A stretch of DNA of 64,000 nucleotides from Gallionella sp. (lineage in GTDB: Bacteria; Pseudomonadota; Gammaproteobacteria; Burkholderiales; Gallionellaceae), in the NCBI GenBank assembly GCA_028710565.1, contig JAQTTV010000008.1, forward strand, positions 1-64,000, in the 5' to 3' direction. Below, piece by piece: positions 19,559-28,789 of this stretch (position 1 is its first letter; the number at the start of each line of letters is the position of its first letter). Position numbers and translations under genes: made by a program. The notes beneath the pieces were generated by a model. It was not told where the DNA came from. It was given only the letters and a program-made list of their open reading frames with translations, and ran no database searches.

Positions 19559-21112
19559 ATGAATATCACGCCTGTTCTACTGATTATTTTAGATGGTTTT
19601 GGCTACCGTGAGGAAACCGATTTTAACGCGATTGCCGCCGCTCACAAACCCAATTGGGATCAACTGTGGCGCGATTACCCACACACCTTACTAAATGCTT
19701 CCGAAAAATCCGTCGGATTGCCCAGCAAACAAATGGGTAATTCCGAAGTGGGGCATTTAAATATCGGTGCAGGTCGTATCGTATATCAAGAACTCAGTCG
19801 CGTGGATGTGGATATTGAAGAAGGAACGTTCTTCCATAACCCCGCTTTATCCCAAGCCATTCAGACCGCGCAACAAAACAATAGCACCTTGCACATTTTA
19901 GGCTTGTTATCCGCTGGCGGGGTACATAGTCATGAAGCGCATATTTTTGCTATGTTGGACATGGCAGCAAAGGCAGGATTAAGCAAAATTTGTATTCATG
20001 CGTTTTTGGACGGACGTGATACGCCACCTAAAAGTGCGGCGGATTCATTGCAACAACTACAACAACGCTGCGATGTTCTCGGTGTCGGCAAAATCGCCAG
20101 TGTCGTGGGGCGATTCTTTGCGATGGACAGAGACAATCGCTGGGAGCGCGTGGAAGTTGCTTACGATTTGCTCACGCAAGGGGTGGGGAAATTCACAGCA
20201 GAGAATGCGCTAACGGCATTAGACCTAGCCTACGCTCGTGGTGAAACAGATGAATTTGTTCAAGCGACTGCAATTGTAGCCGCAGGTGAAGCCCCCACAA
20301 CAATGCAAGATGGAGATGTCGTGGTATTTATGAACTTCCGTGCTGACCGTGCCCGTGAAATCACCCGCGCCTTGACGGATGTCTCATTTGCAGGCTTTAC
20401 CCGTCAGCATTTTCCCAAATTAGCAAACTTCACCACTTTATCCAGTTATGGTGAAGACTTTCATCTACCCTGCGCCTATACGCCCGTGGCAATTCACAAC
20501 ACCTTAGGTGAATACTTATCCAACCTAGGGTTGAAGCAATTACGCATTGCCGAAACCGAAAAATATGCGCACGTGACGTACTTTATGAACGGCGGGAAAG
20601 AGCAACCATTCTCAGGAGAAGATCGTATTCTGGTGCCCTCACCCAAAGTGGCGACCTATGATTTACAGCCCGAAATGAGTGCGGTCGAAGTGACGGACAA
20701 GTTGGAAGCGGCGATCCTGTCACGCCAATATCACGCCATTATCTGCAACTATGCCAATGGCGACATGGTCGGACACAGTGGCAATTTGGCTGCCGCAACC
20801 AAAGCGATCGAAACACTCGATGTCTGTTTAGGACGCGTGGTTAAAGCCATGCAGCTGATTGGGGGGGAAGTGCTGATTACCGCCGACCATGGCAATGCCG
20901 AACAAATGATAGATCGTGTCACGCATCAACCCCACACGGCACATACATTGAACTTAGTGCCATTTGTGTATGTCGGAAGACCCGCAACACTGAGCCAATC
21001 AGGTGCGCTGCAAGATATTGCGCCCAGCATGTTGTCGCTTATGGGATTAGCACAACCCAGTGAGATGACGGGATGCAATCTGATTCACCTCACTGCGACA
21101 TCCGCAGATTAA
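19559..21112 (+). CDS. gpmI: 2,3-bisphosphoglycerate-independent phosphoglycerate mutase
   Basis: Manganese-dependent glycolytic and gluconeogenic enzyme interconverting 3- and 2-phosphoglycerate. The 517 residues cover the alkaline-phosphatase-like fold: LLIILDGFG with metal-binding Asp at the N-terminus, the phospho-serine motif MGNSEVGHLNIGAGR (Ser near 62), DGRDTPP, NFRADRAREITRAL, and the C-terminal metal site TADHGNAEQM plus TAHTLN. It is divergent from arsR across 90 bp. There is no strong ribosome-binding site at ATG 19559. Confidence 0.97.
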   Translation: MNITPVLLIILDGFGYREETDFNAIAAAHKPNWDQLWRDYPHTLLNASEKSVGLPSKQMGNSEVGHLNIGAGRIVYQELSRVDVDIEEGTFFHNPALSQAIQTAQQNNSTLHILGLLSAGGVHSHEAHIFAMLDMAAKAGLSKICIHAFLDGRDTPPKSAADSLQQLQQRCDVLGVGKIASVVGRFFAMDRDNRWERVEVAYDLLTQGVGKFTAENALTALDLAYARGETDEFVQATAIVAAGEAPTTMQDGDVVVFMNFRADRAREITRALTDVSFAGFTRQHFPKLANFTTLSSYGEDFHLPCAYTPVAIHNTLGEYLSNLGLKQLRIAETEKYAHVTYFMNGGKEQPFSGEDRILVPSPKVATYDLQPEMSAVEVTDKLEAAILSRQYHAIICNYANGDMVGHSGNLAAATKAIETLDVCLGRVVKAMQLIGGEVLITADHGNAEQMIDRVTHQPHTAHTLNLVPFVYVGRPATLSQSGALQDIAPSMLSLMGLAQPSEMTGCNLIHLTATSAD

Positions 21113-21247
21113 ATATCGAAGGGGTAATCCTGTTGACAAGCGCGGCAAAAACACGAATTCCAGTTTATACTTCACCCCTATGAGTATCGCTGAAAAACGG
21201 CTCATCCCACTTGATTTGTGGGCAAAAATCATTCTATTGGAGTAAAA

Positions 21248-22636
21248 ATGCGTCGTTTTGAAAAAGCAGGTTTAATCAGTTTGGGTTTATTCGCGGGTGT
21301 CGCTTTGTCGCTACAATTCGCCGCACACGCCGACAAAGAAAGTGCGGCAATCCCTTTGCCTGTTGAAGAATTGCGCGCTTTCTCTGAGGTGTTCGGACGC
21401 ATCAAAAGCGATTATGTTGAATCTGTCAGCGACAAAAAACTGATCGCGGGTGCAATTAACGGCATGGTCAGCGGGCTGGATCCTCACTCGTCCTATTTGG
21501 ATGCGGAAGCTTTCAAGGAATTGCAAGTCGGCACGCAAGGTGAGTTTGGCGGTCTTGGCATAGAAGTCGGCATGGAAGACGGCTTGGTCAAAGTCATTTC
21601 GCCCATCGAAGATACACCCGCCTTCCAAGCTGGGATTAAAAGCGGTGACTTAATTGTTAAATTGGACGACACCTTAGTCAAAGGGCTAACACTCAACGAT
21701 GCCGTTAAAAAGATGCGCGGCAAACCTGGCAGCAAAATTGTACTGACTGTCATACGCAAAGACGTGCCTAAGCCTTTGCTGTTTACCCTGAGTCGTGCGG
21801 TCATTAAAGTGCAAAGCGTTAAGCCTAAATTGATTGAGCCAGGCTATGCGTTTATCCGCGTCACCCAGTTCCAAGAGCACACCACCGAAAACTTAGGCGC
21901 AGCCTTAGAAAAACTGTTCAAAGAAAATAAAGGTGAAATGAAAGGCTTGATACTGGATTTACGCAACGATCCTGGTGGCTTATTGAATGGTGCAGTGGGA
22001 GTTTCTGCCGCTTTCTTAGCAAAAGATGCTTTGGTGGTTTATACCGAAGGTCGTACTGCCGATGCCCAAATGCGCCTGACCGCTAGACCAGAAGATTATT
22101 TGCGTGGTGAAGGTTCAAAAAATGCACTGAAAAACCTACCCGCAGAAGTCAAAACCGTTCCCATGGTGGTATTGGTCAATGGCGGTTCAGCCTCTGCCTC
22201 AGAAATCGTCGCGGGCGCATTGCAAGATCATAAGCGCGCAGTGATTATGGGAACACAAACCTTCGGCAAAGGCTCGGTGCAAACCATCCTACCGCTGGGC
22301 AACAATACGGCTGTCAAGCTGACGACTGCTCGCTACTACACACCTGGGGGGCGATCCATTCAAGCAAAAGGCATCGTACCTGACATTATCGTGGAAGATC
22401 CAGCCACCAGTGCTTTTGATAATGCCTTCCGTTTGCGTGAAGCTGACTTAGATAAGCATTTAATAAACGACAAACAGCCTGAAGACAAAGCGGATCGTAA
22501 AAAATCAGCCTCGCCAGCAGATAACAAAGAGGATGGCAAAAAACCTGATTTTGCTGAATTTGGTTCCAAAAACGACTACCAACTTAATCAAGCATTAAAT
22601 CTGCTCAAAGGCATGCAGATTTTGCATGGCAAATAA
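21248..22636 (+). CDS. ctpA: S41 family C-terminal processing peptidase
   Basis: A periplasmic serine protease of the CtpA/Prc family (462 residues). An N-terminal signal/anchor (about 1-27) is followed by a helical segment, a PDZ domain (about 95-170, with GEFGGLGIEV) and the S41 catalytic core with the Ser-Lys dyad in NGGSASASEIVAGAL and TFGKGSVQ. The C-terminal linker is rich in K, D and E. ATG 21248 follows TTGGAG. gpmI then ctpA on one strand is an order known from other proteobacteria. Confidence 0.93.
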   Translation: MRRFEKAGLISLGLFAGVALSLQFAAHADKESAAIPLPVEELRAFSEVFGRIKSDYVESVSDKKLIAGAINGMVSGLDPHSSYLDAEAFKELQVGTQGEFGGLGIEVGMEDGLVKVISPIEDTPAFQAGIKSGDLIVKLDDTLVKGLTLNDAVKKMRGKPGSKIVLTVIRKDVPKPLLFTLSRAVIKVQSVKPKLIEPGYAFIRVTQFQEHTTENLGAALEKLFKENKGEMKGLILDLRNDPGGLLNGAVGVSAAFLAKDALVVYTEGRTADAQMRLTARPEDYLRGEGSKNALKNLPAEVKTVPMVVLVNGGSASASEIVAGALQDHKRAVIMGTQTFGKGSVQTILPLGNNTAVKLTTARYYTPGGRSIQAKGIVPDIIVEDPATSAFDNAFRLREADLDKHLINDKQPEDKADRKKSASPADNKEDGKKPDFAEFGSKNDYQLNQALNLLKGMQILHGK

Positions 22637-22654
22637 ACACGCTGCGAGGACAAA

Positions 22655-23059
22655 ATGCCAAATACGGTTGATCTAGCAAAACAACGTGATCTCGTCTTCG
22701 CCGCCGAACCTGAATGTCAGGTGTTGCAGGCTTTTTTACTACTAGATGCCCTGCCCAATTGCACCGTGCAACGCAGTGACAAGCCTAACACCTTGGTGGT
22801 GAGCTATCACTTGCAACATCACACCTTAGAAAGCCTTGAGAAGATATTGGTAGCACAAGGCTTTGTGCTGGATGATGGGCTGCTACACCGTATTGCACGG
22901 CAGGTTATTTACTACTGTGAAGACACCTGTTGCCACAATATGGATATTCCAGAGCATCACACCAAGAAAAATGGGCAGGAAGTCTTTGCCGAGGTCTATA
23001 ACCACCATTTGCATGGTGATCGCGATGACACGCCGCCTGAATTGCGGAAATATAAGTAG
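22655..23059 (+). CDS. small Cys/His-containing protein of unknown function
   Basis: Not recognised. The 134-residue soluble protein starts 18 bp after ctpA and is probably co-transcribed. Residues 1-70 look like an alpha/beta fold. Residues 87-122 carry C-E-D-T-C-C-H, then H-H and Y-N-H-H-L-H, a cluster that could bind a metal. The tail reads D-D-T-P-P-E-L-R-K-Y-K. No signal peptide or membrane helix is seen. Confidence 0.6.
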   Translation: MPNTVDLAKQRDLVFAAEPECQVLQAFLLLDALPNCTVQRSDKPNTLVVSYHLQHHTLESLEKILVAQGFVLDDGLLHRIARQVIYYCEDTCCHNMDIPEHHTKKNGQEVFAEVYNHHLHGDRDDTPPELRKYK

Positions 23060-23179
23060 TTTTAGTTGCAAACTGTTAGTTGGTGATGAGTAGGGTGGAG
23101 AAGCCTAGCGCATCCGCCCAAGTTTATTCGCAACCAACTGATTAAAAATAAAACTCTTTGAGAAGCATTACACCAACCT

Positions 23180-23203
23180 CCCTCGCCCACTGATGGGATA
23201 GGG
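23180..23203. repeat. REP-like palindrome, CCCTCnCCCA family
   Basis: CCCTCGCCCA-ctga-TGGGATAGGG can fold into a hairpin. It lies in the 209-bp spacer between the 134-residue protein and the moeB-like gene. Similar palindromes occur at 36490-36514 and 49334-49357. I see nothing else in this spacer. Confidence 0.5.
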
Positions 23204-23268
23204 AACGGGGAGAAGGCACGCCGTAGGTGCAAATCAGAGTACGTGCAACATACCCCTATAGATAGAAT

Positions 23269-24021
23269 ATGAACGATCAGCAACTCCTACGCTACAGCCG
23301 CCACATCCTACTCGACGAAATCGGCATTGAAGGGCAACAACGCCTGTTGGACGCGACCGTTCTCATTATCGGACTTGGTGGATTAGGCTCGCCCGCCGCA
23401 TTGTATTTGGCAGCCAGTGGCGTGGGCAAGTTGATTTTGTGCGACCACGACACGGTGGATTTAAGCAATCTACAACGCCAAGTTGCCCACCAAACCGCTG
23501 CCATTGGACAAACCAAAGTTGAATCTGCCGCACACACGCTGCACGCCATCAACCCAGAAGTCATGTGTTTAACCATCCCCCAGCGTGCCGATGCGGCTGA
23601 ATTAGATGCCTTAATTGCCCAAGCCGATGTGGTACTCGATTGCAGCGATAATTTCAGCACCCGCTACGCCATCAATCGCGCCTGTCTCACGCAACGCAAG
23701 CCCCTTGTCTCAGGTGCGGCGATCCAGTTTTCAGGGCAGATCTCCGTCTTTGACTTCCGTCACGCGGATGTACCCTGCTACAACTGCCTCTACCCTGAAG
23801 AAATGGAAGCCGAAGCCCTACGCTGCGCCACCACGGGCGTATTTTCGCCACTGGTGGGTATCATAGGCACAATGCAAGCGGGTGAGACGCTGAAGCTGCT
23901 CATGCAAATTGAACAAGGTTTAAGTAGCAAATTACTCACCCTCAATGCCCTCACCATGGTAATTCGCCAAATCAACCTCAAGACCGATCCGCAGTGCACT
24001 GCCTGCTCGCTGACGAAATAG
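23269..24021 (+). CDS. moeB: MoeB/ThiF/HesA family adenylyltransferase
   Basis: E1-like enzyme that adenylates the C-terminus of a ubiquitin-like sulfur carrier (MoaD for molybdopterin, or ThiS for thiamine). The 250 residues contain the ATP-binding GLGGLG (35-40), the R-Q-V-A-H-Q loop, the D-C-S-D-N-F acceptor region, a possible reactive C186 (RCATTG) and a zinc site from C170-Y-N-C173 and C243-T-A-C246. There is no C-terminal rhodanese domain. Neither moaD nor thiS is nearby, so the pathway stays open between MoeB and ThiF. Confidence 0.88.
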   Translation: MNDQQLLRYSRHILLDEIGIEGQQRLLDATVLIIGLGGLGSPAALYLAASGVGKLILCDHDTVDLSNLQRQVAHQTAAIGQTKVESAAHTLHAINPEVMCLTIPQRADAAELDALIAQADVVLDCSDNFSTRYAINRACLTQRKPLVSGAAIQFSGQISVFDFRHADVPCYNCLYPEEMEAEALRCATTGVFSPLVGIIGTMQAGETLKLLMQIEQGLSSKLLTLNALTMVIRQINLKTDPQCTACSLTK

Positions 24022-24105
24022 CCAATATGCAACTTCTTGCTTCCATTAACAATGTCGAACAGAACGTGTTGATTTGCACCGTTAAACCACTTTAAAGCCC
24101 CCACT

Positions 24106-24945
24106 ATGTTTTCTATTCTCATCCCAACGTGGAACAATCTAGCGTTACTCAAGCTCTGCGTGCGCAGTATTGAGCAAAATTCTGCTTATCCACACCAAAT
24201 CATTATTCACGTCAATGATGGTAGCGATGGCACGCTGGACTGGGTGCGCGAGCGGCAATATGCTTACACTTATTCCGAGCAAAATATCGGCATCTGTTTC
24301 GCGGTAAACGAAGCAGCGATGCACGCCACATTTGATTACATCCTCTATCTCAATGACGATATGTATTGCTGCCCAAACTGGGATAGTGCATTAGTCAATA
24401 AACTCAAGACCTTGGATAGCGAGTTATTTATGCTATCAGGCACAATGATAGAACCCACCGAAAGCGGCAATCCATGCGTCATCGTGCGGGATTATGGGCG
24501 AGATACCGATACATTTACTGAATCGCAACTCTTGGCAGATTTACCCAATTTTCATAAACCAGACTGGTATGGTTCAACGTGGCCGCCCACGCTTGTACAC
24601 GCAAAATGGTGGTTCAAAGTCGGCGGCTACAGCAGTGAATTCTCCCCTGGTATGAGCAGCGATAACGATTTTGCCATGAAACTATGGCACGCAGGTTGCC
24701 GTACCTTTATCGGCGTGGGAGCATCGTTGGTTTATCACTTTCAATCTAAATCGACAGGTAAAGTGAAAAGGAACGATGGCGGCAAGCAGTTCCTGCATAA
24801 ATGGGGCGTGCGCCAATCGGTGTTTAACCGCTATTACCTACGACGTGGCGACATTGCTGAAGCCGTCACGTTGGCTGAACCAGAAAATACCGCTGAATAT
24901 CGCTGGGCGATGATACGCAGTGAGATAAAAAGGCGGATAGGATGA
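24106..24945 (+). CDS. family 2 glycosyltransferase
   Basis: A 279-residue GT-A glycosyltransferase, with nucleotide-sugar binding start FSILIPTWNN, VNDGSDGT near 38, and the metal-binding LNDDM near 84. It is clearly paralogous to the product of 26226-27140: the shared motifs include GGYSSEFSPGMSSDNDF and YHFQSKSTGKVK. It overlaps the next gene by ATGA (24942-24945). It probably adds sugars to a cell-surface glycan; the sugar is unknown. Confidence 0.88.
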   Translation: MFSILIPTWNNLALLKLCVRSIEQNSAYPHQIIIHVNDGSDGTLDWVRERQYAYTYSEQNIGICFAVNEAAMHATFDYILYLNDDMYCCPNWDSALVNKLKTLDSELFMLSGTMIEPTESGNPCVIVRDYGRDTDTFTESQLLADLPNFHKPDWYGSTWPPTLVHAKWWFKVGGYSSEFSPGMSSDNDFAMKLWHAGCRTFIGVGASLVYHFQSKSTGKVKRNDGGKQFLHKWGVRQSVFNRYYLRRGDIAEAVTLAEPENTAEYRWAMIRSEIKRRIG

Positions 24946-26213
24946 TTGCGCTCCGTTCAATGACGCAATCACGCTACCATTTTTCAGTCGAACTTGCGGC
25001 AATGCTGCTGCTCTTGGCGTATCCAATGCTGATGCTTGCCGTCAGGGGCGGGATGAACGCGGTGCTTTTATTTATGTTACTGCTTGCGGTGATGACTGCA
25101 ATCATCCGTCCCAAGGGTATAAATGCCATTGTGTGGCAACGCGAATGGACGGCATATACAATCGCCATGTTCGCGATACCCATCGCCATTTTCATTAGCC
25201 AGAGTTTCAACCAGTATTACACGGCGCATCCTTACGATTCTGCCTCACGTTATTTTCTGGTAATCCCCATGTTTCTGATGTTGCAGCGGTTACGCTCGAA
25301 TGTTTTTGTCGTGTTGCAATTCGCCTTTCCTGTGGCGGCTGTTGTGGGCTTGTTGATGGCAAAAGACTTGGGCGAAGGCAGGATGGGCATTCCCACCTTA
25401 GACTTGATCCATTACGGCGACTTTGAACTACTACTGGGCGTGTTATCACTCTTTAGTTTACATTGGTTCTCCCGTGACAACCTACCCATGCGCTTCTTGA
25501 AAATTGCTGGTTTTATTGCGGGATTATCGGCGTCTTTCGCCTCAGGTTCACGAGGTGGATGGTTGGCAATTCCCCTGTTCATAGTCATTTTCATTTATTT
25601 CAGAACAAATAGAGTTCAGCCACGCGTTATTTTATCGTCCGTGATCGCAGCCATGCTTACCTTTGCACTACTTTTTTCATTCAATAGCACGGTGAATCAG
25701 CGGGTACATGAATTAACCAATGATGTCACGGTCTTTAGCCAAGGCAATCGGGATACATCAATGGGTATACGTTGGCAGCTTTACCACGCGGCTGTGGATG
25801 TGTTTTTAGACCACCCCATTTTCGGCGTAGGGGTGGAAGGTTTCGCACAAGAAATGAAGCAAATGACCGAAGCAGGTAAAATTACCCCTTTCGCGGCCGA
25901 ATTAGGGCGAGGGGAAGTTCATAACGATATTTTATCTAAAGCTGTGGGTATGGGTGTTTTTGGTCTGATGGCCATATTGGCGATTTATTTCGTGCCATTC
26001 AGATTGTTTTGGCGAGCAACGCAATCAGCATCGGCTCATGTTCGGCGTTCAGGTATTTTAGGCATTACCTTTGTCGGTGGCTTTTTTGTGTTTGGTTTAA
26101 CCGTTGAGATACTGAACCTCACTATGGCAGCGGCTTTTTATAGTTTTACCGTTGCAGTTTTGTTGGCGGCTTGTTACAACACCCAATTTCTCACAGTACC
26201 CCAACCCCAATAA
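24942..26213 (+). CDS. O-antigen ligase/polymerase family (Wzy_C) membrane protein
   Basis: A 423-residue protein with about 11 hydrophobic segments and the Wzy_C region: the A-S-G-S-R-G-G-W-L cytoplasmic turn (about 196-204) and a large periplasmic loop with H-P-I-F-G-V-G-V-E-G-F and G-R-G-E-V-H-N-D. It polymerises or ligates lipid-linked glycan in the periplasm. It sits between two paralogous glycosyltransferases and is translationally coupled to the first. It lacks the extra C-terminal domain seen in the protein at 11236-13029, so the two are likely to have different acceptors. Confidence 0.85.
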   Translation: MIALRSMTQSRYHFSVELAAMLLLLAYPMLMLAVRGGMNAVLLFMLLLAVMTAIIRPKGINAIVWQREWTAYTIAMFAIPIAIFISQSFNQYYTAHPYDSASRYFLVIPMFLMLQRLRSNVFVVLQFAFPVAAVVGLLMAKDLGEGRMGIPTLDLIHYGDFELLLGVLSLFSLHWFSRDNLPMRFLKIAGFIAGLSASFASGSRGGWLAIPLFIVIFIYFRTNRVQPRVILSSVIAAMLTFALLFSFNSTVNQRVHELTNDVTVFSQGNRDTSMGIRWQLYHAAVDVFLDHPIFGVGVEGFAQEMKQMTEAGKITPFAAELGRGEVHNDILSKAVGMGVFGLMAILAIYFVPFRLFWRATQSASAHVRRSGILGITFVGGFFVFGLTVEILNLTMAAAFYSFTVAVLLAACYNTQFLTVPQPQ

Positions 26214-26225
26214 GGACAGCTCATT

Positions 26226-27140
26226 ATGTTCAGCATCGTCATTCCCAGTTGGAACAATCTCGCTTATTTAAAACTTTGTGTTGAAAGTTTGCAGCGACAT
26301 TCTCAGTTTAATCACGAAATCATTGTGCATTTGAATGATGGTTCAGATGGATCGTTAGCTTGGATACAAGCGCAAGGAATTAAATACACCCAGTCGGATA
26401 AAAACGTCGGCGTTTGCTTGTCCGTCAATCACTTGTTTGCGCAAGCCAAGCATGATTGGGTGTTGTATATGAATGACGACATGGTGGCGGCTCCTGGGTG
26501 GGATAAAGCTTTCGTGGATGCGATTCAGTCTGTGGATACCGATCTCGCGCTCTTCTTCGGCACGTTGATTCAACCAGAAACTAACGACCATCCCGACATC
26601 ATTAAGCAAAATTTTGGTACCTCTCCCGAAAACTTTGATGAGACAGCCTTTTTGAAGCACTATCGCCTTGATGGCCGTGGTGACAAAGAGGGAGCTTCGC
26701 TGCAACCAACGCTGGTACATAAAAAATGGTGGACCATGGTGGGCGGCTACAGTTTGGAATTTTCACCAGGGATGAGCAGTGATGATGACTTGCTGATGAA
26801 GTTTTGGGTGGCAGGTTGTCGCAATTTCCGCGTGGTCGGCGCGAGTCGCTTTTATCACTTTGGCTGCGCAAGTACGGGACGCATCAAGCACAATCAAGGC
26901 GGCCACATCTTTGTGATGAAGTGGGGTATTACGCAACTTGAATTCTATCGTTATATTTTGCCTACCCTACGCCAGCCAGATGGCGGTAAAACAGCAAACA
27001 ACCCTTACAATGCCGTGCGCGCCACTTGGCTGGGTAAATTGCGGCGCTTGCGTTATACCTTGCGTTATAACTATCCGTTGGAAGGCATTGAAGCGTGGGA
27101 TGCATTGCCTGGGAGAGGCGAGTGGCGGGAAGGAAACTAG
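26226..27140 (+). CDS. family 2 glycosyltransferase, paralogue of the gene at 24106
   Basis: A 304-residue GT-A enzyme: start FSIVIPSWNNLAYLKLCVES, HLNDGSDGS near 38, metal-binding MNDDM near 84, and a shared acceptor-side block GGYSLEFSPGMSSDDDL. It follows the Wzy-like gene by 12 bp. Its high similarity to the first glycosyltransferase, on either side of the ligase/polymerase gene, points to duplication and divergence within one surface-glycan operon. Confidence 0.88.
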   Translation: MFSIVIPSWNNLAYLKLCVESLQRHSQFNHEIIVHLNDGSDGSLAWIQAQGIKYTQSDKNVGVCLSVNHLFAQAKHDWVLYMNDDMVAAPGWDKAFVDAIQSVDTDLALFFGTLIQPETNDHPDIIKQNFGTSPENFDETAFLKHYRLDGRGDKEGASLQPTLVHKKWWTMVGGYSLEFSPGMSSDDDLLMKFWVAGCRNFRVVGASRFYHFGCASTGRIKHNQGGHIFVMKWGITQLEFYRYILPTLRQPDGGKTANNPYNAVRATWLGKLRRLRYTLRYNYPLEGIEAWDALPGRGEWREGN

Positions 27141-27175
27141 CAGAATGACCTCTCCTTTAAGATATGCCAGCAACC

Positions 27176-28150
27176 ATGGATAATCGCAACTTCTTAATCA
27201 CAGGGGCAAATGGCTTCGTCGGGCAGGCTCTGTGCGCCCATTTGTTACAACACGGGCATGGCGTTCACGCTGCGGTACGTTCCGATGCCGCGTGGATCAT
27301 GGGACTGGAAAACAGCATCGTCGGCAATTTAGATGCCTATACCGATTGGTCATCCGCCTTACGTGGTGTGGATGTGGTCATTCACGTTGCGGCACGCGTA
27401 CATGTGATGCAAGATACCTCGACAGACCCGTTGGCAGAGTTTCGCCGCGTGAATGTCGAAGCAACTGAACATTTAGCGCGGCAAGCGGTATTGGCAGGAG
27501 TGAAACGGCTGGTGTATGTGAGTTCGATTAAGGTGAATGGTGAAGGCACGTCTGGCGTAACCAGCTACACCGAACAAGACATCCCCAATCCTCAAGACCC
27601 CTATGGTGTCTCCAAATGGGAGGCAGAGCAGGCTTTGCAGCGTGTTGCGGCTGAAACAGGTTTAGAAGTGGTCATCGTGCGCCCCCCGTTGATTTATGGC
27701 GCGGGGGTAAAGGGTAATTTTATCAGCCTGTTTTCAGTGATCGAACGGGGTGTGCCACTACCATTGGCAGGTGCGCAAAATGCGCGCAGCTTGGTGTATG
27801 TGGGAAACTTTGTCGACGCACTTCGCGTCTGCGCCTCTCATCCTGATGCGGCGGGACAAACCTACTTAGTCAGCGATGGCGAGTCAGTTTCTACCGCAAA
27901 ACTCGTGGCAAATATTGCTAAGGCCTTGGACTGCCGCAACCCTGCGTTCTACTTTCCCGTTGGGCTACTGCGTCGTATTGGGGGGGCGTTAGGGCGAACG
28001 GCAGCCATCGACCGACTATTCGGTTCGTTGCGCATCAATGATCAAAAGATTCGTAAAGAGCTGGCTTGGCAGCCCCCTTACACCATGGCGCAAGGATTAC
28101 GCGAAACGGCAGATTGGTATCATTCCACTCACCCATCTAGCAAATCGTAA
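27176..28150 (+). CDS. extended SDR, NAD-dependent epimerase/dehydratase
   Basis: A nucleotide-sugar-modifying short-chain dehydrogenase of about 324 residues. It has N-terminal FLITGANGFVGQ (NAD binding), H-V-A-A-R-V-H-V, catalytic S (V-S-S-I-K-V-N) and Y-G-V-S-K, and the RPPLIYGAGVKGNF segment common in UDP-4-keto-sugar reductases of O-antigen clusters. It probably supplies a sugar for the neighbouring glycosyltransferases. Start is either ATG 27176 or ATG 27164; neither has a clear ribosome-binding site, and 27176 gives the usual distance to GxxGxxG. Confidence 0.85.
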   Translation: MDNRNFLITGANGFVGQALCAHLLQHGHGVHAAVRSDAAWIMGLENSIVGNLDAYTDWSSALRGVDVVIHVAARVHVMQDTSTDPLAEFRRVNVEATEHLARQAVLAGVKRLVYVSSIKVNGEGTSGVTSYTEQDIPNPQDPYGVSKWEAEQALQRVAAETGLEVVIVRPPLIYGAGVKGNFISLFSVIERGVPLPLAGAQNARSLVYVGNFVDALRVCASHPDAAGQTYLVSDGESVSTAKLVANIAKALDCRNPAFYFPVGLLRRIGGALGRTAAIDRLFGSLRINDQKIRKELAWQPPYTMAQGLRETADWYHSTHPSSKS

Positions 28151-28153
28151 CCG

Positions 28154-28789
28154 TTACAATGCCTCAAATCCTTGTGTTTTGGCGTTATAGCCTAACAACT
28201 GTCCTTGTGGTATATCAAAATACCAACCGTGTAGGGCGAGCTTTTTAGCGGCAACGCGTTCGGCAATCCACGGGAAGGTTTCTAGATTTTGCAAGGAAAC
28301 GAGGATGGCGCGTTGTTCGCACGCTTGTTGGCGTTGCTCTGGTGAGGCATGAGCGAGGTCTTGTTCCACGCTGACACGGGCGGAGTCAACCAAACACATC
28401 CAGTCGTCAATAAAAGAATCGGGATTGCTCTCGCCATTGCTGTGCATCAGGGTTTGAATGCCGCCGCAATGTGCATGACCGAGGATGACGATGTGTTCCA
28501 CGCCCAAATTACAAACACCATATTCTAGTGCGGAGGTCGTGCCATGATGCCCCGTGCGATCACCTGCGGGCGGCACAATATTCGCCACATTGCGCACCAC
28601 AAACAGTTCGCCTGGCGCGCAATCAAAAATCAGCGCGGGATCCACGCGTGAATCACAACACCCCACAATCAGAAACTTGGGCTTTTGTCCTTCTGCAAAC
28701 AGTCGCAAATAATTGACATCGTCTACCGAAAATCGCTGCTGACGAAAGCGCAAAAAACCTTCAATCAGGGGCTGCGGCCACAGACTCAT
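28154..28789 (-). CDS. beta-class carbonic anhydrase
   Basis: A 211-residue cytoplasmic zinc enzyme interconverting CO2 and bicarbonate. The ligands and catalytic dyad are visible: C44-C-D46-S-R48 and H105-A-H-C108 followed by G-G. It overlaps the stop of purC by 4 bp (ATGA), so it is co-translated with purine genes. That is plausible, since the AIR carboxylation step uses bicarbonate or CO2 (link inferred). The convergent SDR gene ends 3 bp away. Confidence 0.95.
   Translation of the reverse strand: MSLWPQPLIEGFLRFRQQRFSVDDVNYLRLFAEGQKPKFLIVGCCDSRVDPALIFDCAPGELFVVRNVANIVPPAGDRTGHHGTTSALEYGVCNLGVEHIVILGHAHCGGIQTLMHSNGESNPDSFIDDWMCLVDSARVSVEQDLAHASPEQRQQACEQRAILVSLQNLETFPWIAERVAAKKLALHGWYFDIPQGQLLGYNAKTQGFEAL

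Noticed and set aside
21133..21171. TTGACA and TATACT upstream of ctpA
   Set aside because: 27 bp apart, outside the range of a sigma-70 promoter.
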